Source: Streptomyces sp. Edi4
GTDB lineage: Bacteria; Actinomycetota; Actinomycetes; Streptomycetales; Streptomycetaceae
Direction of reading: 5' to 3'
Length of the DNA stretch: 64,000 nucleotides
NCBI RefSeq assembly: GCF_040253615.1
Contig: NZ_JBEJGY010000004.1
Location: forward strand, 372,001 to 436,000
In this document: positions 24,405 through 34,127 of the stretch, one piece after another
How the letters are laid out: each line of letters begins with the position of its first letter
Numbering within the stretch: the first letter of the stretch is position 1
The notes under the pieces: generated by a model
What the model was told of the DNA's origin: nothing
The model's database searches: none
The model's input: only the letters and a program-made list of their open reading frames with translations
Translations under genes and position numbers: made by a program

Positions 24405-27085
24405 TGCACTCGAGCACGCCGTCCGCACGGCGGAGCACACCGCCCTCCAACACGCCCGCCACCCTCGCGCCCTCCCCGCCCCGCCGCCCCGTGGGCGCCC
24501 GGATCGCCGGACTGCCCACCACCGCACTGGACGCCTCCCGCATTGCGCTCAGCACCGGACTCGCCCTGGTCATAGGCCTGTTGGACCAGCGTCTCCTACT
24601 GGAGGCGCAGGAGCTCAGTGCCGCCCTGTACCGCGTGATCGGCGCCGAGCGGGCCCGCCCCTTCAAGGCCAAGCTGGTGGGGCTGCGCCGGGCCGTGCAC
24701 CAGGGAGCCCGCATCGGTTCCCTCATCGACGCGGCGGCCCCGCCGGCCATCCTTGGCGAAGCACTCACCGCCCGCCTGCGCGCCCATGCCGCGCTGCGCC
24801 AGACCCGCGCCGAACGCTTCGCCGAACTGGAACGGGTCCTGCCGTCCGAGACCCGCTCGGCGGCGCGGGCGCTGCGCACCCTCGTGCGGGACCCGGAGTT
24901 CGCCACCGGCCTCGACTACGCGAGCCCGGACCTGTACGAGGACCTGCTGCGCTGGGCCGCACACGACACGGCCGGGCGGCGTCCGCTGGACGGGGCGGCC
25001 GTGCGGCTGGCCAAGTACGCGGGCCGCGCGATGGCCAAGCCCACCCCCCTGACCACCTTCGCGGCCAGCGGCCGGGGCCGCTGGTCTGCGGGCGCCGGCC
25101 CCGCCGTGGACCTGAGGATCACCGCCAGGACCCATCCGGCGGAGGTGGCCCTGCTGCCGCTGTCCCGGATGGCCGCGGCCCTCGCCCACGTACCCGAGCT
25201 CGGCCACGCGGTCCAGCTGCGCCTCAACCCGACGGCCACGCCCGAGCCGTCCGCCGAGGCAGAGCGGTGGCTGTTCACCGTGCCGGGTCCGTCCGGCGCG
25301 GTGCGTACCCTGCCCGCCACCGGGGCGCTGAGCGCGATCCTGGGGGCGGTCGCCGAGGCGGGCAGCCCCCAGCGGTTGCGTGAACTGCTGGGTGCGGGCA
25401 GGCCGGGGAGCACCGCCGACGCCGTCATCACCCGGCTCGTCCGGCTGGGCCTCCTCGAGGTCCGCATCGGGCTGCCCGACCAGGAGCTCGACGCCGCCGC
25501 GCTGTGCGCATGGCTCAACCTGCACCTTCCTCGACCACGGACCCAAGACCGCTTGTCTCTGCTGCTCGACGACCTGCGCGCCGTCCGCGACCAGATCGAG
25601 GCCGCGCGGACCGCCGACGCCGGCTCCCACCGCGCCATCACCGCCGGTCTGCGCCGGCACCTCACGAAGGCCGCGCAACGGCTCGAACTCCTGGGCCCCG
25701 CCGAGCAGTTGGAGCAGAGCCCGCTGTATTTCTCCCACACGGTCGCCGACGGCCCGGCTGTCGCGCTCGACCCGGACGCCTGGCGGCCCGCGCTCGCCGA
25801 TCTCGCTCTGGTTCCCGCGCTGCTCGCACCGTTCGACACCCTCGCGCCGCAGCGCGCGGCCCTGCGACAGCACGCGGTGAGCGTCTACGGCCCGGGTTTC
25901 ACGAGGGCGTTCACCCGTTTCCTCCAGGACTTCGGCGGGTGGTGGGAGGCGGCCGGGTCGCACCCGCCCACCGGGCGCGACGCACGCCGCCAGGACGCGC
26001 TGCGCCAGTTGATCGCCGCCACGGCGCCCGCGTCCGACGGCACGATCCGTCTCGCCCCCGACGAGGTCCGTGACCTCTGCGGAGCATGGCCCGAGCCGGA
26101 CACCTCGGGCGACACCCACACCTGTTACGTGCAGACGCTGCCCGGCTCACCTCCCGGTCTCGGCCTGGTCCTCAACACGGTGACCTGCGGCCACGGCACC
26201 GGTCTGACCCGCATCACCCGTCTGTTGGGCGAACCGGCCGATGTCACGCACATCGACGGGGCGAGTGAGGGTCCGGCGAGCCGTCCCCTGCCCGTCGAGT
26301 TCGACGCCGTCTTCGCCAGCGCCCTCAACCAGCGCGCACCCGCCACCCGTTACGCGATCGACCTGGACGGCTCCACCTCGCACCGGCCGCCCGAGCGGCT
26401 GATCCGCCCGGGCGACCTGGACGTCGTCCACGACCGGCAGACCCGGCGCCTGCGCCTGGTCCACCGCGCCACCGGCCGCGTCATACGACCGCTCCACCTC
26501 GGACTGCTCGCCACCCCGCTCCTGCCCGCGCAGGCCCGTCTGCTGGTGGAAGCGTTCGGCCAGACCTCCTATGCCTTCTGGGCGGACTGGCCGCAGCTGT
26601 GGCGGCTGCTGCCCTCGGAGCGCACCGGAGCCGGCCCGGGCCGGTCGGCGATGCCACGGCTCGCCCTCGGCGCCGTGGTGCTCCGCCGCGCCACCTGGTT
26701 CATCGACGCGGGCGGGGCGCCCGCCCGCGCCCCTGGGGAGTCGGACGCCGCGTACCTGGTGCGCGTGCACACCTGGCGCGCGGCCCTCGGTCTGCCACGG
26801 CGCTGTTTCCTCCGCTCCCTCACCGCGCGCCCCGCCGACGGCTTCACCGGACCCGCGTTGCGCGACAAGGACCGCAAGCCGGTGTACCTGGACTTCGCCC
26901 ACGCGCACCTGCTGCGCGTCTTCGAACGCGCGGCGGCCACGGGCCGGCCCCTGCTGCTCACGGAGGCCCTGCCGGACCTCCACGACGCTCCGGCCCACCA
27001 GGACGGCCGCAGGCATGTGACCGAGTTCGTGATCGAGGTGGACTCGGCCGGCGCGGCCGCGCACGGGCGGGAGCGGACATGCTGA
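24404..27085 (+). CDS. Lantibiotic dehydratase, LanB glutamylation domain (TbtB type)
   Basis: The 893-residue protein is the length of the stand-alone N-terminal LanB domain of thiopeptide pathways. Typical parts are RLAKYAGRAMAKPTPLTTFA (the region that contacts glutamyl-tRNA in LanB proteins), LSRMAAALAHVPELG and, near the end, RCFLRSLTARPADGF with DKDRKPVYLDFAHAHLL. It should transfer glutamate from Glu-tRNA to core Ser residues (here Ser1, Ser14 and possibly Ser16), after which a separate eliminase forms dehydroalanine. It overlaps the next gene by 7 nt. Confidence 0.9.
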   Translation: MHSSTPSARRSTPPSNTPATLAPSPPRRPVGARIAGLPTTALDASRIALSTGLALVIGLLDQRLLLEAQELSAALYRVIGAERARPFKAKLVGLRRAVHQGARIGSLIDAAAPPAILGEALTARLRAHAALRQTRAERFAELERVLPSETRSAARALRTLVRDPEFATGLDYASPDLYEDLLRWAAHDTAGRRPLDGAAVRLAKYAGRAMAKPTPLTTFAASGRGRWSAGAGPAVDLRITARTHPAEVALLPLSRMAAALAHVPELGHAVQLRLNPTATPEPSAEAERWLFTVPGPSGAVRTLPATGALSAILGAVAEAGSPQRLRELLGAGRPGSTADAVITRLVRLGLLEVRIGLPDQELDAAALCAWLNLHLPRPRTQDRLSLLLDDLRAVRDQIEAARTADAGSHRAITAGLRRHLTKAAQRLELLGPAEQLEQSPLYFSHTVADGPAVALDPDAWRPALADLALVPALLAPFDTLAPQRAALRQHAVSVYGPGFTRAFTRFLQDFGGWWEAAGSHPPTGRDARRQDALRQLIAATAPASDGTIRLAPDEVRDLCGAWPEPDTSGDTHTCYVQTLPGSPPGLGLVLNTVTCGHGTGLTRITRLLGEPADVTHIDGASEGPASRPLPVEFDAVFASALNQRAPATRYAIDLDGSTSHRPPERLIRPGDLDVVHDRQTRRLRLVHRATGRVIRPLHLGLLATPLLPAQARLLVEAFGQTSYAFWADWPQLWRLLPSERTGAGPGRSAMPRLALGAVVLRRATWFIDAGGAPARAPGESDAAYLVRVHTWRAALGLPRRCFLRSLTARPADGFTGPALRDKDRKPVYLDFAHAHLLRVFERAAATGRPLLLTEALPDLHDAPAHQDGRRHVTEFVIEVDSAGAAAHGRERTC

Positions 27086-27999
27086 CGCGCCCGCCGGTGG
27101 GTGAGCGGGAAGACCGGTGGGTCGGCGCCCACCTGTTCACCGGCCATCCGCTGGATTTGGTGGTGGGCACGCTGGTCCCGGCGGTCATGACGGAACTGCG
27201 AGAGCGCGCCCTGGCAGACCACTTCTTCTTCCTCCGGCACTGGCAGGGCGGCCCCCACCTGCGCCTGCGGGTGCGTCTCACCGCGCCGGAGGCCGAACTG
27301 GCGGCACGCGCTGTCCTGGCCGCCCACGCCTCGGCCCTGTTCCACGAGCTGCCGCCCTCACGGTCCATGACGGCCCGTCAATATGCCGCGCTGGCAAAGG
27401 AGTTGAGCACGTACGAGCCGGAGAGCGAACCCGGCGCCCTGGCCCCCAACGACAGTCTCGCATTTGTCCCCTACCGCCGGGAGCACGGAAAGTACGGCCA
27501 CGGCGCCGCGCTGCGGGCCGTGGAGGACGCCTTCGCACTCTGTAGCGAGCTGGCCCTCGGCGCCGTACGGGAGCGGTGGAGCCCGGCGCGCCGGTCGGCG
27601 CACTGCTTCGCCCTGCTGAGCGGCAGCGTGGACGCGCCTGTCCGGGCGAGCCGGGCGACGCCGGATGTGCTGGTGCAGTACGGGACCAGACGCGCCGCCC
27701 TGCTCGCCGTCGCCCGCGCGGCACGCACGGCGGCGGCCGGCCGCGGCCCGGCGGACACCGACCCGGTGCGCACATGGCTCTCCGCGTGCCGCGACGCGCA
27801 GCGTGGAGCAGCCGAGCCGGCGCGCCTGGCAGGCCATCTGACCCACCTGGCGTGCAACCGACTCGGCATACGACTCGGCCAGGAGGCCACCCTGCGCGCC
27901 CTCGCCCTGCTGGCGGTGGCGGAGCTGACGGGCGACGAGGCGCCAGGTGGGTCCACCGCCCGGCGCCAAACCCGGCACACCCCCGCCGAACCACCCTGA
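27079..27999 (+). CDS. SpaB_C-type protein, probable glutamate eliminase (TbtC type)
   Basis: The 306-residue protein has the thiopeptide-type bacteriocin biosynthesis start DRWVGAHLFTGHPLDLVVG followed by FFFLRHWQGGPHLRLRVRL, in which RHWxGGPHLR is the family hallmark. Thiopeptide loci carry two such proteins: one removes glutamate to give Dha, the other closes the pyridine. Position directly after the LanB gene, size and the WVGAH start favour the eliminase. The assignment between the two is inferred from gene order and length, not proven. Confidence 0.78.
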   Translation: MLTRPPVGEREDRWVGAHLFTGHPLDLVVGTLVPAVMTELRERALADHFFFLRHWQGGPHLRLRVRLTAPEAELAARAVLAAHASALFHELPPSRSMTARQYAALAKELSTYEPESEPGALAPNDSLAFVPYRREHGKYGHGAALRAVEDAFALCSELALGAVRERWSPARRSAHCFALLSGSVDAPVRASRATPDVLVQYGTRRAALLAVARAARTAAAGRGPADTDPVRTWLSACRDAQRGAAEPARLAGHLTHLACNRLGIRLGQEATLRALALLAVAELTGDEAPGGSTARRQTRHTPAEPP

Positions 28000-28055
28000 C
28001 GAACCCCCGGCAGCGACGGACCAGGACAGCGAAGAACCGCCAAGGAGCGACTTGC

Positions 28056-29312
28056 GTGACAGTCATCCCGCCGACAGAAGAGCCAGAATGGCGCGCGGCC
28101 CACATCGCGTACTTCGGTGGCGACACCGACCAACTGATCCTGCGCGCCGTGCGCCCGGTGATCGAGCGCTGCGCCGGGCACGTCTCCTCGGCCTATGTGC
28201 TGCGGCACTGGCGCAGAGGGCCCCATCTGCGGCTGGTCGTGCGGGCCACGCCCGACGCCTTCGACTCCGTGGTGGTCCCCGCCGTGGCCGAACTGGTCGG
28301 CGGGCACCTGCGGGCGCGGCCGTCCACCGCGCCGCCCCTCGACGAGGCCGCCCTGCTGCCGCTGCACCGACGCCTCGCCGAGGCCGAGCGTGAACCCGGG
28401 CCACTGACGCCGTTCCACCAGGACAACTCGATCACCTGGGAGGAGCACGACCGTCGCGTCGACGTGCTGGGCTGCCCGGTGGGCGCCGACGAACTGGCCC
28501 TGTTCTACCAGGAGACAAACGGTCTGCTCTTCGAGCACTTGGAGGCGGTCACCTCCGGGCTGCCGCGCGAGACACTGGCCCTGCGCCTGATGCTGGCGAC
28601 CGCGCACACCCTCTGCCGGCACCCGCAGGACCCGTCGATCCGCCGCGGTTTCGTCTCCTTCCGCTCCCATGCGGAGGGGTACTTGAGCACCGTGGGGCCC
28701 GAGGTGCGGGACGCCTTCGAGGCACGGTACGCGGCCAACCGTACGGTGCTCACCGCGCAGGTGCGCGAGGTGGTGGGCGCCTTCGACTCCCCCGCGTCCG
28801 GCACGGGAGCCGAGGCGGCACAGGCGGCGGCCCTGCGTCGCTGGGTGGCCGCGATCGACCCGCTCGGCGGCCGCTGGACCGCTCTGTACGAGGCCGGTGA
28901 GATTCCCGAGGCAAAGATCCCGACGGACGAGGAGAACGGCATCGGCGGTCTGCTCTCCTTGAGCCCGCTGCACCGGGCCATCGGCGGCAGCGCCACGTAC
29001 AAGCGGATGATGTACCGCGATCCGCGCTTCCTGCGCTACCGCCTGATGCTCAACTACACCTATCTGCACCTCTCCCGCCTCGGCCTGGCGGGGCTGACCC
29101 GCTATCTGCTGTGCCACCTGGCGGCGAACGCGGTGGAGGAGGTCTATGGCGTCAGCGCCCTGGACCTCGTCCTTGCCACTGCGGCGGACGGCGTTGACGC
29201 GCCGAAGGAGGACGACACCGCGCGAACCTCCAGCACTCCGCACGGCGCCACCGCCCCGGCCCGGCCCGACGCTCCGGACACCGCCGCCCCACCCGCGCGG
29301 GCGCGCGGATGA
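28056..29312 (+). CDS. SpaB_C-type protein, probable [4+2] pyridine-forming cyclase (TbtD/TclM type)
   Basis: The protein has 418 residues from GTG 28056, with AAGGAG 8 nt upstream after a 56-nt gap. The N-terminus has WRAAHIAYFGGDTDQLILRA and YVLRHWRRGPHLRLVVRA. The C-terminal part has SPLHRAIGG, YRDPRFLRYRLMLNYTYLHL and YLLCHLAANAVEEVYG, which I associate with the cycloaddase group. The last about 45 residues are a Pro/Ala-rich tail not needed for the fold. This enzyme would join the two Dha residues, eject the leader and create the central pyridine and macrocycle; with Ser14 as partner the ring would be larger than usual. Confidence 0.75.
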   Translation: MTVIPPTEEPEWRAAHIAYFGGDTDQLILRAVRPVIERCAGHVSSAYVLRHWRRGPHLRLVVRATPDAFDSVVVPAVAELVGGHLRARPSTAPPLDEAALLPLHRRLAEAEREPGPLTPFHQDNSITWEEHDRRVDVLGCPVGADELALFYQETNGLLFEHLEAVTSGLPRETLALRLMLATAHTLCRHPQDPSIRRGFVSFRSHAEGYLSTVGPEVRDAFEARYAANRTVLTAQVREVVGAFDSPASGTGAEAAQAAALRRWVAAIDPLGGRWTALYEAGEIPEAKIPTDEENGIGGLLSLSPLHRAIGGSATYKRMMYRDPRFLRYRLMLNYTYLHLSRLGLAGLTRYLLCHLAANAVEEVYGVSALDLVLATAADGVDAPKEDDTARTSSTPHGATAPARPDAPDTAAPPARARG

Positions 29313-30634
29313 CGAGGACCCCGGCGGCCTCGCCCGCACCCCCGCCCGGCGCCTACCCTTCGGCCGTCGAGACAGGTGGGGCCGCCGCGCGCCGCTTCCA
29401 CCTGCGGCACGGACGGGTGCTGCCCGCCATCGATCCGGCGGCGGGCACCACCGCGCCCAAGCACCATCCCGGCGCGCCCGTCCTGCCCCTGCCCTTCCCC
29501 CCGGATTTCGCGCCGGCGCGCACCGGCGGCCGGCATCCGGCCGCGTTCCCGGAGCCACTTGGCGCACTCCTCGCCCTGATCAACGGCGTCACCCGGATCG
29601 ACTGGACCGGCACGGGCGCGAGCGCCGGGCGACCGGTGCCGTCCGGCGGGGGCGCCTACCCGGGCGAGGTGTACCTCGCCACGCCCTCGGGGCTCTGCCA
29701 CTATCTGCCATCCGTCCACGCCCTCGAAGTGCTCTCCCGCGCCGACCAGCGCACCAGCGTCATCCACGCACTGAAACAACCCCCGTCAGATGCACCGGAG
29801 TTGGCCGTGCTGATCACCAGCCGCCTCGACGCGAACGTGGCCCGCTACGGCCCCTTCGGCCACCGCCTACAGGCGCTCGACACGGGCGTACTGACCGGAC
29901 AGGCGCTCGCCCTGCTGGAGTCGGCCGGCGCCGGGCCGACCGCGCACGCGTGCTTCTCGGGCGAGGAGCTGGGCCGCCTGCTGGGTCTCGACGCCCGGGC
30001 GGAGCTTGTCCACGCCGTCATCACCGCCCGGACACCGCACGCGCTCGCGCCCGGCACCGCACTGCTGCGCCGCCGTACCGCACGCGCCGGATTCGAGCCG
30101 GCCCCCGTCCCCCTGCCCGCGCTGCTCGCCGTCCTGGCGGAGGCCGCGGGGCCGGTCCCTCTCGACCACGCCCCGCCCGCCCCCTGCGAGCTGTACGTGG
30201 TCGCCCACCGCGTCACCGGCCTGGACACCGGGTGCCACCGTCGCGACCGCCGTACGGGCCGGCTCGTACCGGTCACGCCCGATGCCACGCCCCGCGACCT
30301 GTTCCCACCCGGCGGCCCGGGTGAACTGGCCGGTTTCGAGGCCGCGTTCGCCGTACTCGTGACGGGCGACTACGAGTCCGGCTATCCCCGGTTCGGCGAC
30401 CGCTGGTATCGGATGCTCAATCTGCGAGCCGGTGTCGTCGGCCAGCGGCTCGGCCTGGCCGCGGCGCGCCACGGCCTCGGCGCCGGGCTCCGCTGCGATG
30501 TCGACACCGCGGCCGCCGACGAACTACTGGACGCCGGTCCCGAACGCACCACGCTGCTCGCCGCCCTGTTCGGCCACGAACGCGGCAGCGGCACACCCGT
30601 CTGTCACCTGCTCAGCGAGAAGGATCTGCCGTGA
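29309..30634 (+). CDS. SagB-type azoline dehydrogenase, canonical copy
   Basis: The 441-residue protein has the canonical FMN-binding stretch RPVPSGGGAYPGEVYLA (about residues 110-126) and a second nitroreductase half with DRWYRMLNLRAGVVGQRLGL and AAARHGLGAGLRCDVD. It should oxidise Cys-derived thiazolines to thiazoles. The gene overlaps the cyclase gene in ATGA and its stop overlaps the next GTG start. It is the second dehydrogenase in the operon and the closer match to functional SagB. Confidence 0.85.
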   Translation: MTRTPAASPAPPPGAYPSAVETGGAAARRFHLRHGRVLPAIDPAAGTTAPKHHPGAPVLPLPFPPDFAPARTGGRHPAAFPEPLGALLALINGVTRIDWTGTGASAGRPVPSGGGAYPGEVYLATPSGLCHYLPSVHALEVLSRADQRTSVIHALKQPPSDAPELAVLITSRLDANVARYGPFGHRLQALDTGVLTGQALALLESAGAGPTAHACFSGEELGRLLGLDARAELVHAVITARTPHALAPGTALLRRRTARAGFEPAPVPLPALLAVLAEAAGPVPLDHAPPAPCELYVVAHRVTGLDTGCHRRDRRTGRLVPVTPDATPRDLFPPGGPGELAGFEAAFAVLVTGDYESGYPRFGDRWYRMLNLRAGVVGQRLGLAAARHGLGAGLRCDVDTAAADELLDAGPERTTLLAALFGHERGSGTPVCHLLSEKDLP

Positions 30635-32097
30635 TCCTCGGCCCTGCCGCTCCCCGCCCGGTGGAGAACTCCATGATCACCTCCGAATCCATGCCCCTGT
30701 TGCGGCCCGACGTCTTCGTGACCCCGAGTGGCGGCGGGACCGTCCATGTGCGGTCGAGCCGGGGCATCGACCTGATCGCCGCCCCGGGCATCGCGCAGTG
30801 GCTCGACCGCCTCATACCGTTCCTCGACGGCACGCGCACGGTGGGCCAGTTGCTCGAAGGACTGGACGGCACTCGTCGCGCCACAGTGCTGCGCGTCCTT
30901 CACCTCATCGACGCGCACGGCCTGTTGGAGGACCGGTCGACGTCCGAGCCGGACAAGCGCGCGAGCGCGTACGCGGAGCTCAGGGTGCTGGCCCTCGGCC
31001 CTACGGCCGGGGTGAGCGCCCTCACGGACGCACTGGGACTCACCGGGCTGTCGGGCGTGACCCCGGTGACCGGGCACGCGGCCGCCCGCGCCGAGGTGGC
31101 GGGCGGCGGCCACGACGCATTGCTGCTGCTCGCGGACGGCGAGGACCCTCACTCGATCGCCCGGCTCGACGAGGACTGCCGCGCGCACGGCCTGTGGTTC
31201 GCCGCCGCCGTCCGGGACGCGCGGGCGTGGTGGCTCGGCCCGGCGCTGCCCCCCGGCCCGGGCCGCGCCGCCGGTGGCTGGCTCGGCGCGTGGCTGCGCG
31301 TCCACGGCATACAACCCATCCCCCCGCAGCCCCAACTTGGCCTTGAAACAGCCGTGTTCGCCGCGGCCTTGCTGGCCCACCGTTTCCAGCGGGACTGTCT
31401 CGCGCCCTCGTCGTCCGGCGCCACGGACGGGTCGCGTTCGCTCGTCCGGCTGGACACCGCGACGCTGACCACCACCCGTCACACCTACCGACCGCACCCG
31501 GACACACTTCCTGCCGCACCTCAGTCCCGCGCGGCGTTCCTCGCCACGATCGCCTCCCTGCGCGAGGGCGCCGCCGTCGACGCCGAGGAGTTCTCGCGGC
31601 GCGCCGCGCACTGCGTCGACCAGCGCGGCGGACTCCTCGCCGATCTGGACGAGGGCGCTCTGCCGCAGTTCCCGAGGCGCGCCTCACGGGCCCTGGTCCG
31701 TGACCCGCGCACCGGCCGGGCGGATCACCAAGTCCTTCGCACGGGAGCAGACTTCACCGCGGCGCGCCTGCGCACCGCGCGGCGCGCCCTGACGCTGTAC
31801 GCCCTGCTCGCCCTCGACCCCCGGCGTTTCGTCCCGGCACCCGAGGGTCCCGCGCTGTGGGCGTGGTCGCCCGAGCACGACAGCGTCCACCTGCTTCCGG
31901 TGGACCGCGTACGCGCGGACGCCGGGCGCGTGCCGCGCGGGCTCGACGCGGGCGCCACCTTCGATGAGGCGGTCGCGGCGGCGCTGAGCGATCTGCGCGG
32001 CCCCGCACACGGCGCGCTGATCGTGCCGCTCGATCACGATCCGGCCGCCACCGAGATACTGCCCTACCTGCTGAGAGCGGTGCGCTGCGATGACTGA
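30631..32097 (+). CDS. Second RRE-containing Ocin-ThiF-like protein
   Basis: The protein has 488 residues from GTG 30631, which overlaps the previous stop and has AAGGA upstream; ATG 30673 with GGAG is an equally good internal start. Residues about 20-100 form a winged-helix RRE (SMPLLRPDVFVTPSGGGTV, then QWLDRLIPFLDGTRTVGQLL and RVLHLIDAHGLLED). The rest has a ThiF-like part (residues about 110-240) and a C-terminal about 200 residues without catalytic motifs that I recognise. It probably presents the precursor to the YcaO enzyme encoded next, with which it overlaps by 8 nt. Confidence 0.78.
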   Translation: MILGPAAPRPVENSMITSESMPLLRPDVFVTPSGGGTVHVRSSRGIDLIAAPGIAQWLDRLIPFLDGTRTVGQLLEGLDGTRRATVLRVLHLIDAHGLLEDRSTSEPDKRASAYAELRVLALGPTAGVSALTDALGLTGLSGVTPVTGHAAARAEVAGGGHDALLLLADGEDPHSIARLDEDCRAHGLWFAAAVRDARAWWLGPALPPGPGRAAGGWLGAWLRVHGIQPIPPQPQLGLETAVFAAALLAHRFQRDCLAPSSSGATDGSRSLVRLDTATLTTTRHTYRPHPDTLPAAPQSRAAFLATIASLREGAAVDAEEFSRRAAHCVDQRGGLLADLDEGALPQFPRRASRALVRDPRTGRADHQVLRTGADFTAARLRTARRALTLYALLALDPRRFVPAPEGPALWAWSPEHDSVHLLPVDRVRADAGRVPRGLDAGATFDEAVAAALSDLRGPAHGALIVPLDHDPAATEILPYLLRAVRCDD

Positions 32098-34066
32098 AGA
32101 CCCCCTGTCGGCCGCCGTCCGGGTGCACCACGACGACGGCCTGCTCGGCCGGGCACTGGTACGCCGGTCGCACTCCATGGCCGCGACGGGGACCCACCTC
32201 GTCGCGGCCGACACACCTGACGCTGCGTCACGCCAGTTGGAAATGGCGGCTGTTGACGGGCAGTCGTTCCTGCTTGTCGTCGGGGAACTCGATCGCGTGG
32301 TCGTCGGTCCGCTGGTCAGGCCCGGGGCGGCGGGCTGTCACCGCTGTCTCGCCGCCCGGCGCGCGGGAGCGCGTGCCGACGCGGCGGAGGAGGCGGCCCT
32401 GCGCGCCGCCTACGGCAGCCGCTTCACCGGCACGGTCTCCCCCCTGCTCACGCCGGTCGCCGCCGACCTCGCCGCGCGTCTGGCCGTGCGCCGGCTCACG
32501 GCCGAGGCGACGGCCGAACGGCCGGCCGCCGGGCAGGACGTCACCATGCTCCGCCTCGACGGACTCGACATCACCCTGCACCGCTTTCTGCCCGACCCGC
32601 ACTGCGCCGACTGCGGCACCTTGCCCGACGACTCCCCGGCCCGTTCCACCATCCCGCGCGTCCCCCGGCCCAAACCGGATCCGGGGGTCCTGCGGGTGCG
32701 GAACCTGCGCGCGGAACGCGCGGTCCTCGAGGCCCGGTACGCCGACGACGAGACCGGCGTGCTCAAGGGACTCAGGACCCGTGGTTTGCACGCCCTGCCC
32801 TTCGCCGAGGCGAAGGTCGGCCCGCCCGAATCGGTCGACGGCGGCTACGGCCGCGCGCTCGACTTCCGTACCGCGAAGGTCACCGCCATCGCCGAGGCGC
32901 TGGAGCGGCTCGGCGGGGGCCGGCCGGGCGGGCGGCGCACCGTGGTGCACGCCAGCCACCGCGAACTCGCCGCCCGCCACCCCGGCGGCGTGCTCGACCC
33001 CGCGACCACCGGCGGCCACGAACCCCGCCGCTACCAGGAGCCCGGCTTCCCCTTCCAGGCCTACCACCCCGACCTGACCATGCCGTGGGTCTGGGGCTAC
33101 TCCCTCACCCGCGAGCGGCCGGTCCTGGTCCCCGAGAGCCTGGCCTACTACCGTCTGGGCCGCCATCAGCCCTCGGCGCACCGGCCCTTCGTCTCCGAGA
33201 TCTCCAACGGCTGCGCGCTGGGAGGCTGCGTCGAGGAGGCGACGCTGTACGGCCTGCTCGAACTCGCCGAACGCGACGCGTTCCTGCTCACCTGGTACGC
33301 CCGCCTGCCCGCGCCCGCACTCGACCTGCGCACCGCGCGCGACCGGCGGATCAGCCTGCTCGCGGACCGGATCGAGGAGCGCGCCGGTTACCGCGTCGAC
33401 GTCTTCGACGCGACCGGGCCCGAGAACATCCCCTGTTTCTGGGCCGCCGCCGTCGATGTCCGGCCGTCCGCCGAGGGCGCCGAGCCCCGCCCCGGCGTGC
33501 TGTGCGCCGGAGGTTCCGGGCTCGACCCCGAGCGGGGCGTCTTCGGCGCGCTGCACGAACTGGTCACAGCCATCGACGCGTACCGGCTCATCTACCCGCA
33601 GCGCGTGCGGGACGCCGCACGGATGCGCGAGGACTCCGAACAGGTCCGCCTGATGGACGACCACGCGCTGCTCCACTGCGACCCGGTCGCGGCCCGCCGG
33701 CTGGACTTCCTGCTCAGGCCGGGCGGCCGGCCGCCGCAGCGGCGCCGGAGTCTGCGTGAGGTCGCCGACCGCTGCGCCTGGCCGCGCCACGAAGATCTGC
33801 GGGCGGATCTCGACGAGTTGGTCGGCCGCTTCGCCGCGAGCGGCCTCGAAGCGATCGTCGTCGACCAGACGACCGCCGTCCATGCCGCGTCCGGCCTCTC
33901 CTGCGTCAAGGCGCTCGTCCCCGGCCTGCTCCCAATGACCTTCGGCCACCATCTGCGCCGCGTCACCGGCCTCGACCGGGTCCTGACCGTCTCCCACCGG
34001 CTGGGCCACACCTCACGTCCTCTGCGCCCCGACGAGGTCAACCCACATCCGCACCCGTTCCCGTGA
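32090..34066 (+). CDS. YcaO cyclodehydratase with zinc-binding N-terminal domain (TbtG type)
   Basis: The 658-residue protein has an N-terminal region with two CxxC pairs, Cys83/Cys86 (GCHRC) and Cys172/Cys175 (HCADC), the zinc tetrathiolate pattern of TOMM C-domains. The YcaO domain occupies about 260-650: ALDFRTAKVTAIAEALERLG, ISNGCALGGCVEEATLYGLLELAERDAF and DQTTAVHAASGLSCVKALV. The protein ends in PHPHPFP, the Pro-rich C-terminus that aligns the YcaO active site. It uses ATP to cyclise Cys to thiazoline, guided by the RRE proteins of the operon. It is the last gene of the operon. Confidence 0.93.
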   Translation: MTEDPLSAAVRVHHDDGLLGRALVRRSHSMAATGTHLVAADTPDAASRQLEMAAVDGQSFLLVVGELDRVVVGPLVRPGAAGCHRCLAARRAGARADAAEEAALRAAYGSRFTGTVSPLLTPVAADLAARLAVRRLTAEATAERPAAGQDVTMLRLDGLDITLHRFLPDPHCADCGTLPDDSPARSTIPRVPRPKPDPGVLRVRNLRAERAVLEARYADDETGVLKGLRTRGLHALPFAEAKVGPPESVDGGYGRALDFRTAKVTAIAEALERLGGGRPGGRRTVVHASHRELAARHPGGVLDPATTGGHEPRRYQEPGFPFQAYHPDLTMPWVWGYSLTRERPVLVPESLAYYRLGRHQPSAHRPFVSEISNGCALGGCVEEATLYGLLELAERDAFLLTWYARLPAPALDLRTARDRRISLLADRIEERAGYRVDVFDATGPENIPCFWAAAVDVRPSAEGAEPRPGVLCAGGSGLDPERGVFGALHELVTAIDAYRLIYPQRVRDAARMREDSEQVRLMDDHALLHCDPVAARRLDFLLRPGGRPPQRRRSLREVADRCAWPRHEDLRADLDELVGRFAASGLEAIVVDQTTAVHAASGLSCVKALVPGLLPMTFGHHLRRVTGLDRVLTVSHRLGHTSRPLRPDEVNPHPHPFP

Positions 34067-34127
34067 ACTTGGCCCAACACTCCCTCTTCGTGGCGGAGTT
34101 GGCCGTTGACCGTCCCCACCCCCACGG

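Noticed and set aside
22605..24527. Long minus-strand open frame opposite the F-protein and dehydrogenase genes.
   Set aside because: Low-complexity Arg/Gly/Ala sequence with no motif; the plus-strand frames carry clear RiPP enzyme domains and overlapping starts and stops.
24596..26119. Minus-strand open frame opposite the LanB gene.
   Set aside because: No recognisable domain, and the plus strand has a continuous LanB dehydratase.
32228..34009. Minus-strand open frame of 593 codons opposite the YcaO gene.
   Set aside because: Shadow of the YcaO coding sequence; composition is Gly/Val/Asp/Arg-rich without structure.
19381..34066. A thiopeptide self-resistance gene such as an rRNA methyltransferase or resistant EF-Tu.
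   Set aside because: No such gene is visible in or around the locus; only the MFS exporter is a plausible resistance determinant.
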